Origin: Nitrospirota bacterium
GTDB lineage: Bacteria > Nitrospirota > Thermodesulfovibrionia > Thermodesulfovibrionales > UBA9159
Length of the DNA: 38,763 nt
Assembly (NCBI GenBank): GCA_021790195.1
Contig: JAJYIF010000030.1
Location: forward strand, 1-38,763
Reading direction: 5' to 3'
Below the pieces are notes generated by a model. That model had not been told where the DNA came from, ran no database searches, and saw only the letters and a list, made by a program, of their open reading frames with translations. Position 1 is the stretch's first letter. Each line of letters begins with the position of its first letter. The translations under genes were made by a program, and so were the position numbers. Of the stretch, positions 15,476 to 24,017 are shown one piece after another.

Positions 15476-16150
15476 ATGGACGGTCGCAGGGAAAGCGCTC
15501 AAACGGCAAAGCCGAAACTCGAGATAGTCCTCAAATGTGATTCCGTGGGGAGCGTCGAGGCGGTTACTACAGCGATTTCGAAGATAAGCTTCCCGATCGA
15601 GACAGCCGTTATTCACAGCGGCCTGGGGTCGGTCAGCAAATCGGATGTCATGCTGGCGCAAACGGGAAGCGGCCTCATCGTCGGTTTTCAGGTAGACATA
15701 CAGAGGGAAATGGAGCGTACGGTCAGGGAACACAATGTTGAAGTGCGTCTCTATAAAGTGATATATGACCTGACCGATGACATAAAAGCAGTAGCCGAAA
15801 GCATGCTGCCGTCCGCTCCAGGGGAAGAGATAATCGGCTCTGCAAAGGTGATCGCGCTTTTCAAAGGCAGCCGCAAGGGCATAATAGCCGGATGCGAAGT
15901 CTCGGAAGGTCACCTTGCCCTCGGGCAGCATTTCCGCGTTATATCGGCCGCCGGTCCTGTTTATGCAGGCGTTATTGAGTCGATCCACATAGGCGAAAAA
16001 ACTGTGCAAAAAGCGGTCTCAGGACAAAAGGCCGGGATAGCAATAAAAGGTTTCAATCAGGTCAGGACAGGGGACTTGGTCGAGAGCTTCCGCCCGCTGT
16101 CCAGGAGAGTCCAGACGTGGCGGCCCAGTGGAAAGATAATACGGAAGTAG
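15476..16150 (+). CDS. Stand-alone IF-2 C-terminal (domains III-IV) protein
   Basis: The 224 residues align only with the last third of translation initiation factor IF-2. About 12-112 match domain III (C1): CDSVGSVEAV, VIHSGLGSVSKSDVMLA, VGFQVD, VRLYKVIYDLTDDIKA. About 115-210 match domain IV (C2), which binds fMet-tRNA: AKVIALFKGSRKGIIAGCEV, GIAIKGFNQVRTGDLVESF. There is no GTPase domain and none upstream. The conserved Cys of the GxxCGI segment is Ala here. It begins with its own ATG on a short non-coding leader, so it is a free-standing gene and not the tail of infB. It could act as a tRNA-binding regulator or decoy of initiation; this is inference. Confidence 0.88.
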   Translation: MDGRRESAQTAKPKLEIVLKCDSVGSVEAVTTAISKISFPIETAVIHSGLGSVSKSDVMLAQTGSGLIVGFQVDIQREMERTVREHNVEVRLYKVIYDLTDDIKAVAESMLPSAPGEEIIGSAKVIALFKGSRKGIIAGCEVSEGHLALGQHFRVISAAGPVYAGVIESIHIGEKTVQKAVSGQKAGIAIKGFNQVRTGDLVESFRPLSRRVQTWRPSGKIIRK

Positions 16151-16151
16151 C

Positions 16152-17537
16152 TCACTCCGTCTCTTCGAGATTTCCGAGTGCGGCGACAATCAGCTCGGAG
16201 AGGGCCGGGTGGATATGAAGACCCTTTGCAATCGCCCAAATGTCCAGGTCGTTCGCCATAGCCAGGACGACCTCCTGTATAAGCATGGAGGCATAAGGTC
16301 CGACGATATGAAAGCCGATGATCTTTCCCGAGTCCTTCTTTACAATTGCCTTCGCAAATGACTTCTCTTCCATCATCGCTTCTCCCCTCGCCACCTGGGA
16401 GTATAGCGCCTTTCCTACAAGCAAGTCCCGGGAGCGGTATTGCTTCTTCGCACGGTCTTCCGTAAGGCCCACCGACGCTATCTCCGGATAAGAGAAGACG
16501 GCGTGGGGAGCCGCAAGATAATCCATCTTTTCCTTCTTGCCGTGCTCTGCATTGTCCCACGCCACGGAAGACTCCCTGTTGGCCACATGCCTGAACATTT
16601 TCTTGCCTATCGCATCTCCGAAGGCCCATATGTTCTTCTTGCCTGTTTCCAGGTATTCGTTTACAACGATATATCCGCGCCCGTCCGTCTTCACCCCGGT
16701 ATTTTCCACTTTAAGAAGGTCTGCATTCGACATCCTGCCCGAGGCGACCATGATCTTTCCGGCACTAAACACACGCTCTTTTCCGCCGGCTTTCTCTCTG
16801 CCTCTCACCGTGTAACCAGGAGATGTCTCCAGCACCTCGACCACTTCCGTATTCGTATGGATCTCCATGCGTTTACCCATCTCGCTCTTCAGCAGGTCCG
16901 ATATCTCGGGCTCCTCGTCCGGGACAAGCCGCGCGTTCCTCTGGATGATCGTCACCTTCACGCCCATGCCTTCAAGGAAATGGGCATACTCAGCGGCTAT
17001 ATATCCGCCGCCGATAATGATCAGGTCCTCAGGCCTCTCTTTCAACTGCAATACGCTTTCATTCGTCAGAAACCCGGATGGTTCCAGCCCCCTTATCGGC
17101 GGCACAAACGGTCTGGCACCCGAGGCGATGAATATGCGTTTCCCCTTTATCTTCTGCCCGTTGACCTCTAGTGTATAGTCGCCGACAAAATGTCCCAGGC
17201 CCTCGTAGAATTCCAGTCCATCGTAATGTGTAATACCTTCCCGCACATGCCTTGAACCCCTCGAAACGGTCCTCCGCATCCTTTCCATGATCGAACCGAA
17301 ATCAATGTCCCTGATCTCCGCGGTCACCCCGAGCTTTCGGGCATTCCTTATCTCAACAACGCTGTCGGCGGGATAGATAAGCATCTTCGAAGGAATGCAT
17401 CCAAGGTTCAGGCAGGTGCCCCCCAGCGGTCCCTTGTCCACCAGCGCGACGGTAAGACCGTGAGACAGAGCGCCCTCGACGATGTTGAGTCCGGCGCCCG
17501 AGCCTATCACAACGACATCAAACTCTTTCAGCGGCAT
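16152..17537 (-). CDS. Pyridine nucleotide-disulfide oxidoreductase, class I
   Basis: This FAD flavoprotein has the redox-active CLNLGC disulfide in GGTCLNLGCIPSK, an NAD(P)-binding GGGYIAAEYAHFL motif, the FAD motif AFGDA, and the C-terminal HIHPALSE containing the catalytic His-Glu pair. The family covers dihydrolipoyl dehydrogenase, mycothione and mercuric reductases. The N-terminal GSGAGLNI and the C-terminal HPALSE pattern look closest to mycothione-reductase-like members, but no lipoyl- or thiol-pathway gene is adjacent, so the substrate is open. It is 461 residues, a normal length. A long, structured leader precedes it. It converges with the IF-2-like gene, one base apart. Confidence 0.87.
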   Translation of the reverse strand: MPLKEFDVVVIGSGAGLNIVEGALSHGLTVALVDKGPLGGTCLNLGCIPSKMLIYPADSVVEIRNARKLGVTAEIRDIDFGSIMERMRRTVSRGSRHVREGITHYDGLEFYEGLGHFVGDYTLEVNGQKIKGKRIFIASGARPFVPPIRGLEPSGFLTNESVLQLKERPEDLIIIGGGYIAAEYAHFLEGMGVKVTIIQRNARLVPDEEPEISDLLKSEMGKRMEIHTNTEVVEVLETSPGYTVRGREKAGGKERVFSAGKIMVASGRMSNADLLKVENTGVKTDGRGYIVVNEYLETGKKNIWAFGDAIGKKMFRHVANRESSVAWDNAEHGKKEKMDYLAAPHAVFSYPEIASVGLTEDRAKKQYRSRDLLVGKALYSQVARGEAMMEEKSFAKAIVKKDSGKIIGFHIVGPYASMLIQEVVLAMANDLDIWAIAKGLHIHPALSELIVAALGNLEETE

Positions 17538-17550
17538 GATCCGTCTTTCT

Positions 17551-17737
17551 TATACCCCTGAGTATAGCTGTCATTCCTTTTTAGGTGGCAGTCGGGCTTC
17601 ATCAGATTCTCTTCACGCTGAGCGCCTGGCCGACTGCGGGGATAAAATCCCTTTTCCTCGAAAGGACCCCGGGACAAACGTCAAACCCGCGTCAGCGCTA
17701 TTTTCTCTCCAGTCACGGAGACAATTTATATTGTATC
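17551..17737 (-). promoter_or_regulatory. Long structured leader of the disulfide reductase gene
   Basis: Between a TACAATATAAA box near 17730 and the ATG there are four inverted repeats. They are TCCT-TTCG-AGGA (17655-17666), GGGAT-TTT-ATCCC (17639-17651), an 8-bp long-range pair GCAGTCGG/CCGACTGC (17588-17595 with 17630-17637) enclosing a smaller hairpin, and TATAC-N6-GTATA near 17553-17568. I recognise no riboswitch class. Confidence 0.4.
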
Positions 17738-17782
17738 AGATATTTTATAAACCGGCCCCCAGTTCGCGGGTGCATAAAACGC

Positions 17783-17820
17783 AAAAAAAACTCCCCGTCC
17801 TGAAACAGGCGGGGAGTTTT
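17783..17820 (-). terminator. Rho-independent terminator of hsp20
   Basis: The stem ACTCCCCG-CCTG / CAGG-CGGGGAGT (one mismatch) with a TTT loop runs into eight T on the minus strand, 9 bp after the Hsp20 stop codon. Confidence 0.92.
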
Positions 17821-17828
17821 CGCAGAAA

Positions 17829-18317
17829 TTACGAGATCGAGACTTTCTTGCTTTTGCTTTTGGCCTCTTCGCTCTTCGGAAGCCTGACTTCCAGGATGCC
17901 GTTTTCGAGATGGGCCTTGATCTTGTCTGCGTCTATCTCGGTAGGCAGCTCAAACCTTCTGTAGAAGGAGCCGTGCGATCTCTCGTACCTGAAATAATTC
18001 TCTTTTTCGACTTTTTCTTCCTTCCTCCGCTCTCCGGAGACCGTCAGGAAGTTGTCGCTGATGCTGATGTCTATGTCCTTCTTTTCCATACCCGGCATGT
18101 CGGCCTTGAGAACGAGTTCATTTCCCTGTTCATATATGTCCACAGTCGGGATAACTGTCTCAAATTCGCCTGCCCTTTCCGGCCACGCGCTCGGCGTCAA
18201 AAGTGAAAACGGCCTGCGCCAGAAGTCCTCAAACCATCTTTCCATTTCCTCAAAAGGCGTAAGATATCTTGGCCTTTCCGTCTTCACAACCTCTGTAGAG
18301 CCTTTATAACCTGCCAT
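17829..18317 (-). CDS. Small heat-shock protein, Hsp20/alpha-crystallin family
   Basis: This ATP-independent holdase binds unfolding proteins. The 162-residue protein has an N-terminal aromatic segment (FEEMERWFEDFWRRPF) and an alpha-crystallin domain of about 90 residues (VDIYEQGNELVLKADMPGMEKKDIDISISDNFLTVSGER, then FYRRFELPTEID, LENGILEVRLPK). The C-terminal tail ends KKVSIS, a degenerate form of the usual IxI. I chose the ATG at 18317, preceded by GAGGAGGT; an upstream in-frame start has no support. A GTTGC-N8-GCAAC repeat lies about 65-80 bp upstream near a TATATA box. No CIRCE or HAIR element is seen. Confidence 0.93.
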   Translation of the reverse strand: MAGYKGSTEVVKTERPRYLTPFEEMERWFEDFWRRPFSLLTPSAWPERAGEFETVIPTVDIYEQGNELVLKADMPGMEKKDIDISISDNFLTVSGERRKEEKVEKENYFRYERSHGSFYRRFELPTEIDADKIKAHLENGILEVRLPKSEEAKSKSKKVSIS

Positions 18318-18740
18318 ATTATTTACCTCCTCGGGGTTTTTGAACAACCATTAAACCCCTTTCATAAGCTCAATATATAACATGTTGCGCATGAATGCAA
18401 CTTGAGAATCAATCAAAACCCGGCTCCCAATCAGTCTCTAAAATGGAAAAAGAGTAAAAAGGCATTTTTTCTTTGCATCGCTCTTGAGATCTTTGACTGG
18501 CTTACTATAGCGCCATCTGGTCCGAAAGCATCTGCGGTCAGCGGCTGATAGAGATCAGAGGGTCCCGAAACTGCATGCCTTTTCAAGAAGGTCATTCGAA
18601 ATCGGACCCATATTTGTCATGTCACCCAAAAATACCCCGGCCGGGTGATTTCATTCCTTCATCTCACCTGCTATTGTAAATTGCCGATTCACGCATTGCC
18701 CGGAGGGGCTCAAACAACACTTTGCTCAGGAGGGGACAAA
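18318..18740. other. Divergent intergenic region, hsp20 / pseudopilin
   Basis: This 423-bp stretch contains no plausible gene. It holds the hsp20 promoter region (TATATA near 18375 on the minus strand with TTGCAT upstream) and the pseudopilin leader. A TCACCC / GGGTGA inverted repeat (about 18620-18648) containing CCCGGCCGGG could be a weak terminator or an operator. I recognise no riboswitch or sigma-54 site. Confidence 0.4.
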
Positions 18741-19274
18741 ATGTTGGAGAGGAAGAAATTCGGGGAAAACGGCTTTAGTCTGGTCGAACTAATGATCGTT
18801 GTATGCATAGCGGCCATTCTCTTCGCCATTGCCGGGATCCAGTATTCGACCTGGATGAAGAGGTACAACGTCGAGAGAGAAACGAGAGAGCTTCATGCAG
18901 ACTTGATGAATGCGAGGGTGAGGGCGATCGGGAGAAACAGGCTCCATTTTGTTGCCTTCTCGGCCGACAAGTACACAATATATGAGGACACTTACGACGA
19001 TGCCCTCTCCGCTTATACCCATGACGGTGACGGGACGCTTCAGACAACAACGCCCGGAGACACGGTAATACTGCAGAAGCAGACGGACAACGCGGTCTTT
19101 CCTTCGCTGGGTCTCGGCAAGACAACGTTCTACTTCGACAACAACGGCCTTGCGTCACTGAAAGGTCACATCAGACTTGGTTTGGACGTCAAGGCCGATT
19201 ACGACTGTATTGTGTTGTCGGCGACAAGGATAAACGTGGGGCAATGGAACGGCTCCTCCTGCAAGGCCAGATGA
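18741..19274 (+). CDS. Type IV pseudopilin, GspH/FimT-like
   Basis: The precursor has a short basic leader (MLERKKFGENG) and the prepilin peptidase motif G/FSLVE, with Gly at -1, Phe at +1 and Glu at +5. A 20-residue hydrophobic helix follows, then a globular C-terminal domain of about 140 residues containing two Cys (positions 165 and 175 of the precursor) that may form a disulfide loop. This matches FimT/GspH minor pilins that prime or decorate type IV pili. I chose the ATG at 18741 behind AGGAGGGG. Processing would use the prepilin peptidase encoded at 31432-32199. No other minor pilin genes are adjacent. Confidence 0.87.
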   Translation: MLERKKFGENGFSLVELMIVVCIAAILFAIAGIQYSTWMKRYNVERETRELHADLMNARVRAIGRNRLHFVAFSADKYTIYEDTYDDALSAYTHDGDGTLQTTTPGDTVILQKQTDNAVFPSLGLGKTTFYFDNNGLASLKGHIRLGLDVKADYDCIVLSATRINVGQWNGSSCKAR

Positions 19275-19280
19275 GAAGAC

Positions 19281-21386
19281 CTAATATGGCCGCCTTTTCC
19301 TCAGGAAATCCCTCGGTTTTCCCGCCCCTTTCGGCGGGCCGACGAGACCGTCTTCTTCGAGGAGTTCCATGATCCTCGCGGCGCGGTTGTAGCCGATCTT
19401 GAACCTGCGCTGGATCGACGATATGGACACCTCTCCAGCACCTTCGCCGAACTCGAGGACCTTCTGGTACATGTCGTCCCGGTCGTCGGACATATCTCCC
19501 TGCCCCGGCTCTTCAACCTGGATGGACTCGAACATCGAGTAATCGGGGCCGCCCTGGGAGGTGATGTGCTCCGTGACCGCGCGAATCTCCTCCTCCGTGA
19601 CAAAGGCGCCGTGAATGCGGAGTATCCTCATGCCTGGCTGCATGAAGAGCATGTCCCCTCTTCCAAGAAGCTGCTCGGCCCCTTGTCCGTCGATTATCGT
19701 TCTTGAATCGATACGCGATGTGACCTGGAAAGATATCCTGGCCGGGAAGTTTGCCTTGATGACGCCTGTAATGACATCCACCGACGGCCTCTGCGTTGCG
19801 AGAATAAGATGTATGCCGGAAGCCCTCGCCATCTGCGCAAGCCGCGCAATAGAGTCTTCAACCTCGTTTGCCGAGGCAAACATAAGGTCGGCCAGCTCAT
19901 CTATGAAAACCACGATATAGGGCAGCTGCTCCCCGTCCGGGACCATCCTGTTGAAGGTCTCTATGTTTCTGACCCCTCTTTCAGCAAGAAGCCTGTACCG
20001 GCGCTCCATCTCAAAGACCATTTTTCTCAGGGCCTCGGCCGCATCCTTGGGACTCGTGATTACAGGGGAGATGAGGTGAGGGATGTTCTCGTAATAGGAG
20101 AGCTCGAGCAGTTTCGGATCTATCATGAGCATCTTCACCTCTCTCGGAGCCGCCTTATACAGAATGCTCATGACCATGGAATTTATGGAAACGCTCTTCC
20201 CCGAACCTGTCGCGCCCGCTACGAGCAGATGGGGCATTTTCAAGAGGTCGGTCACTACAGGGTTTCCGAATATATCTTTGCCCAGCGCCAGGGTAAGCTT
20301 GGAATGGCTCTTCTGGAACATCTCGGACGAAACGATCTCCCGCAGACACACGATCTCGCGGTTTCTGTTGGGGACTTCTATCCCTATCGCAGATTTGTGA
20401 GGCAGGGTCGAGACCCTGACGCTCTGGGCCTTGAGAGAAAGGGCGAGGTCGTCGGAGAGAGTCACTACCCGGTTTATCTTCACGCCGGGGGCAGGTTCGA
20501 ATTCATACATGGTCACTACCGGGCCGGACTGCACGAGGTTTACCTTGCCTTCGACGTCGAAGTCCTTCAGCGTCTTTTCGAGAAGAGATGAGCTCGAAAG
20601 CACCTCCTCCCTTGCCGGCCTAGAAGATTCCGGAGAAGGAGGACTCAGGAATTCCAGTCTGGGAAGCTCGTATTCTCCCTTCTGCCGTCCCTTACTCTTC
20701 GGCGGCTTCCGGCCTTCCGGAACACCCGTCTCACGAAACACCTCAAACCCGGCAGACGCAGGCGCAACATCAGGCAAAGAGCTATTGAGCTCAAAGGCGG
20801 GACCTTCCTCGGGAGGACCCCCCAGGATTATCGGTCCTTCATTTGCCGTTTCTGTCTCTGCAGGCCCTTCGGCGGGTTTCCTGACGAAAAGGGATATGAG
20901 AGATACCGGACTCAGGATTATTATTGAAGAGAGGAAAAGCGCAAGCGTCAGGATATAGGCCCCTGGAAGAGAAAGCATCCTTATTGAGAAATAGGAGAGC
21001 ACGGCGCCGATAAGACCGCCCGATCCGTCGAGAAAGACGATGGGAAAGGTCCTTTCGATAAGGGAAATAGACAGCGCCGAGGAAAGGATAAAAAGAATGA
21101 GTCCGACAATGTGGATTTTGTGTCCCTGCCTGCCCATCAGCTTCCTGATCCCGAAGACCAATAGTGCAACAGGGGTTATGAACGAAACAAGACCGGCCGA
21201 GGAAATCAGGAGGTCGGCGATATAGGAGCCCATGATTCCTCCATAGTTCCGAACGGGCAAAGTGGTATATACGAGAAAAGAAGGGTCCCATCTGGAATAT
21301 GTCGCGAGGCAAAGGGCGATATAGACACTGCCGAGGACCGATACGACGCCGGTTATCTCCTGTCTGATCCTTTTCAGCTCGGCCAT
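19281..21386 (-). CDS. ftsK: DNA translocase FtsK/SpoIIIE
   Basis: FtsK pumps chromosomal DNA at the division septum and aids dimer resolution. The 701-residue protein has four N-terminal transmembrane helices (within about 12-165), a short Pro/Glu-rich linker, the alpha-beta motor with Walker A GATGSGKS (391-398) and Walker B VVFIDELADLM, and a C-terminal winged-helix gamma domain (about 635-701, ISSIQRRFKIGYNRAARIMELLEEDGLV). The linker is short, as in SpoIIIE, in contrast to E. coli FtsK. It lies 28 bp downstream of rnj and is likely the last gene of the argD-argF-rnj-ftsK transcript. Its stop is 6 bp from the convergent pseudopilin stop. Confidence 0.95.
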   Translation of the reverse strand: MAELKRIRQEITGVVSVLGSVYIALCLATYSRWDPSFLVYTTLPVRNYGGIMGSYIADLLISSAGLVSFITPVALLVFGIRKLMGRQGHKIHIVGLILFILSSALSISLIERTFPIVFLDGSGGLIGAVLSYFSIRMLSLPGAYILTLALFLSSIIILSPVSLISLFVRKPAEGPAETETANEGPIILGGPPEEGPAFELNSSLPDVAPASAGFEVFRETGVPEGRKPPKSKGRQKGEYELPRLEFLSPPSPESSRPAREEVLSSSSLLEKTLKDFDVEGKVNLVQSGPVVTMYEFEPAPGVKINRVVTLSDDLALSLKAQSVRVSTLPHKSAIGIEVPNRNREIVCLREIVSSEMFQKSHSKLTLALGKDIFGNPVVTDLLKMPHLLVAGATGSGKSVSINSMVMSILYKAAPREVKMLMIDPKLLELSYYENIPHLISPVITSPKDAAEALRKMVFEMERRYRLLAERGVRNIETFNRMVPDGEQLPYIVVFIDELADLMFASANEVEDSIARLAQMARASGIHLILATQRPSVDVITGVIKANFPARISFQVTSRIDSRTIIDGQGAEQLLGRGDMLFMQPGMRILRIHGAFVTEEEIRAVTEHITSQGGPDYSMFESIQVEEPGQGDMSDDRDDMYQKVLEFGEGAGEVSISSIQRRFKIGYNRAARIMELLEEDGLVGPPKGAGKPRDFLRKRRPY

Positions 21387-21414
21387 AAGTTAACCATCGC
21401 CCGGATTCTTCAGC

Positions 21415-23112
21415 TCATACCTCCACTATTATCGGCATGATCATGGGTCTGCGCTCCATCGTGTTTCTCAGGTACTTCTTGAGGGTGCTTCTGAGTTTGG
21501 CCTGAAGAAGCGACGGGTCGATGACAAGCTCCCGGTCCATTTCCCTCAACGTATTAGATACAAGTTCCTTCACATCGTTCATCACCTCAGGCGAGGCGTC
21601 TTCGAATATGAACCCCCTTGAGATGATCTCCGGGCCGGACACGATATTTCCGGTGAGTTTCTCCACTGCGATAAGCACCAGGACAATTCCGTCATGGGCA
21701 AGCCTGCGTCTGTCGCGCAGGACCATGTCCTCTACGTCCCCCATCCCTTTCCCGTCGATAAAGACCCTGCCCGAGTTTACCCTGCCGTTCTTCCCGGCGC
21801 CTGAATCCGATATATCGAGGACCTCGCCGTTTTCGAGGATAAAGACGTTTTCGGGCGGGATTCCCGTCTTTTCGGCAAGCATGGCATGATACCTGAGATG
21901 GCGGTATTCCCCGTGGATCGGCATAAAGTATTTCGGCCTCACCATGTTCAGGATGAGTTTAAGCTCTTCCTTGGAGGCATGGCCAGAGACATGTATCTCA
22001 GACACCTTTTCATAGATTACATTCGCCCCGCGCCTGAAGAGGTGGTTGATGATCTTCCCGATGGATCGTTCGTTGCCGGGGATGATCTTTGCAGAAAGTA
22101 TTACCGTATCCCCGTCTCTTATCTTTATGGTCTTGTGCTCTCCTGTGGCGATCCTCGAAAGCACGCTCATCGGCTCGCCCTGGCTGCCGGTGGTTATTAT
22201 GACCACCTCTTCGTCCCTGAGACTGTCGAGGTCTTCAAGTTTCAGCCAGGTATTGGGAGGCAGACGGAGATAGCCGAGATCTAGCGCTATCTGGGAATTG
22301 GAGACAATGCTCCGGCCGCACAGGATGACCTTCCTCCCGTACATTACCGCAACGTCTATCGCCTGCTGGATCCGGTGGATATTGGAGGCGAAAGTGGCGA
22401 TGATTATCCTTCCCTTTGTTCTTGAAAAGATGTCCTCAAAGGCCCTTCTGACCTCCTTCTCGGAAAAGGTGAACCCGCCTTTCTCGGCATTTGTGCTGTC
22501 CGAGAGCATCAGCACGGTCCCTCTTTCACCATATTCTGAGAACTTGTGAAAGTCCATCAACTGGCCGTCAACCGGCGTGGGATCGAGTTTGAAGTCCCCG
22601 GTATGGACCACCCTGCCCACAGGTGTTTCTATACAGATCCCGACGCCGTCCACTATGCTGTGAGTGACCCTTACGAACTCCACTGAAAAACTTCCGAGCT
22701 GGATGACGTCCCTCGGTTTCACAGGTATGAGTCTGACATGTTCAAGGTGGTGTTCCTTGAGCTTCTCTCTGATGAGACCGAGGGTGAGGGCCGTGCCGTA
22801 TACCGGCACATCGAGGCCTTCCTCCGAAGAAGCCGCATTACCGTCCGGGGACCCGAGTTCCTTCAGCAGGAAAGGAAGGGCCCCGGTATGGTCTTCATGT
22901 CCGTGGGTGATAAGGATCCCTCTGATCTTCTTCCTGTTCTCTGTGACATAGGAAAAATCAGGTATGACAAAATCCACGCCCAACATGTCCTCTTCAGGGA
23001 ACATAAGGCCGGCGTCCACCAGAATGATATCGTCGGAATACTCGAAAACTGTGGAGTTGAGGCCAATCTCCTCAACGCCTCCGAGGGGGATTATGGATAG
23101 AGAGTCGCTCAA
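21415..23112 (-). CDS. rnj: Ribonuclease J
   Basis: RNase J is a metallo-beta-lactamase/beta-CASP nuclease with 5'-exo and endonuclease activity in RNA decay and maturation. The 565-residue protein has the start IIPLGGVEEIGLN, the zinc motif THGHEDHTGA (69-78), VRVTHSI, VVHTGDFK and the beta-CASP segment (ITTGSQGEPMSVLSR, PMHGEYRHL). A C-terminal domain follows. Its ATG overlaps the argF stop by four bases (ATGA), so translation is coupled to argF. The presence of RNase J is unusual for Proteobacteria with RNase E but common in other phyla. Confidence 0.95.
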   Translation of the reverse strand: MSDSLSIIPLGGVEEIGLNSTVFEYSDDIILVDAGLMFPEEDMLGVDFVIPDFSYVTENRKKIRGILITHGHEDHTGALPFLLKELGSPDGNAASSEEGLDVPVYGTALTLGLIREKLKEHHLEHVRLIPVKPRDVIQLGSFSVEFVRVTHSIVDGVGICIETPVGRVVHTGDFKLDPTPVDGQLMDFHKFSEYGERGTVLMLSDSTNAEKGGFTFSEKEVRRAFEDIFSRTKGRIIIATFASNIHRIQQAIDVAVMYGRKVILCGRSIVSNSQIALDLGYLRLPPNTWLKLEDLDSLRDEEVVIITTGSQGEPMSVLSRIATGEHKTIKIRDGDTVILSAKIIPGNERSIGKIINHLFRRGANVIYEKVSEIHVSGHASKEELKLILNMVRPKYFMPIHGEYRHLRYHAMLAEKTGIPPENVFILENGEVLDISDSGAGKNGRVNSGRVFIDGKGMGDVEDMVLRDRRRLAHDGIVLVLIAVEKLTGNIVSGPEIISRGFIFEDASPEVMNDVKELVSNTLREMDRELVIDPSLLQAKLRSTLKKYLRNTMERRPMIMPIIVEV

Positions 23113-24017
23113 TTACTTAACAAAAACTCCAGCAACGCCTTCTGTGAATGCAGTCTGTTTTCCGCCTGATCAAAGACCACGCTGTGGGGGCCGTCCATGA
23201 CCTCGTCGGATATCTCTTCCCCGCGATGGGCCGGAAGGCAATGCATCACAACCACATCCTTCTTTGCGCAGGAAAGGAGGGCCGCATTGATCTGGTAAGG
23301 TCTGAATCTCCTCTTCCTCTCCTCCGCCTCTTTCTCCTGCCCCATGCTGACCCAGACATCCGTATATATGACATCCGCCATGCCCGCCGCCTCGCGTGGG
23401 TCTCTGAGGATAATTATTTCGCTGCTCCCGCCGTTCCTCGCGTTCTCAAGGACCTCGGGGTCGGGCTCATAGCCCTCCGGAGAGGCCATCACAAGGTTGA
23501 TCTTCATTCTCGAAGCCGCCTCGATCAAAGAATTTGCAACGTTGTTGCCGTCCCCTATATAAGCAAGCCGAATGCCTTCAAGCTTACCTTTCTTTTCATG
23601 AATAGTCATCAGGTCTGCAAGGACCTGGCATGGGTGATGAAGGTCCGAAAGGCCGTTTACCACCGGCACTGAGGCATTCTCGGCAAGGACCTTGATTCTC
23701 GAATGCTCATATGTCCGCAGGACCACCGCATCGAGGTACCTCGAAAGAGTCCTGGCCGTGTCCCCGATGGTCTCACCCCGGCCCAGCTGAAGCTCGGAGA
23801 CATTCATGTAAATCGCCTGCGCGCCAAGCTGATAAATCCCTGTTTCGAAAGAGACCCTCGTCCTCGTCGATGCTTTCTCGAACAAAAGCCCTATACTCTT
23901 ACCTATCAGGGGACATTTACTCCTGTCTTCTCCTCCTTTCAGCTTCAGGCCCCGCTCAACTACCGAATGAAGCTCCCCGGCAGTTAAATCCCAGATGGTA
24001 AGAAAATCTCTCTTCAT
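23109..24017 (-). CDS. argF: Ornithine carbamoyltransferase
   Basis: The enzyme makes citrulline from ornithine and carbamoyl phosphate, step six of arginine synthesis. Motifs: carbamoyl-phosphate binding STRTR (50-54), HPCQ (128-131), the ornithine-binding SMG loop (VWVSMGQE) and the catalytic HCLPAHRG. The length of 302 residues is typical for anabolic OTC. The start overlaps the argD stop by four bases (ATGA), and the end overlaps the rnj start in the same way. The three are therefore one translationally coupled unit driven from the argD promoter. Confidence 0.96.
   Translation of the reverse strand: MKRDFLTIWDLTAGELHSVVERGLKLKGGEDRSKCPLIGKSIGLLFEKASTRTRVSFETGIYQLGAQAIYMNVSELQLGRGETIGDTARTLSRYLDAVVLRTYEHSRIKVLAENASVPVVNGLSDLHHPCQVLADLMTIHEKKGKLEGIRLAYIGDGNNVANSLIEAASRMKINLVMASPEGYEPDPEVLENARNGGSSEIIILRDPREAAGMADVIYTDVWVSMGQEKEAEERKRRFRPYQINAALLSCAKKDVVVMHCLPAHRGEEISDEVMDGPHSVVFDQAENRLHSQKALLEFLLSN

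Noticed and set aside
18318-18740. Second c-di-GMP riboswitch before the pseudopilin gene
   Set aside because: None of the GEMM-I junction motifs or c-di-GMP-II features can be found in the leader.
19809-20591. Long plus-strand frame opposite ftsK
   Set aside because: The ftsK motor domain occupies the minus strand here; the other frame has no motif.
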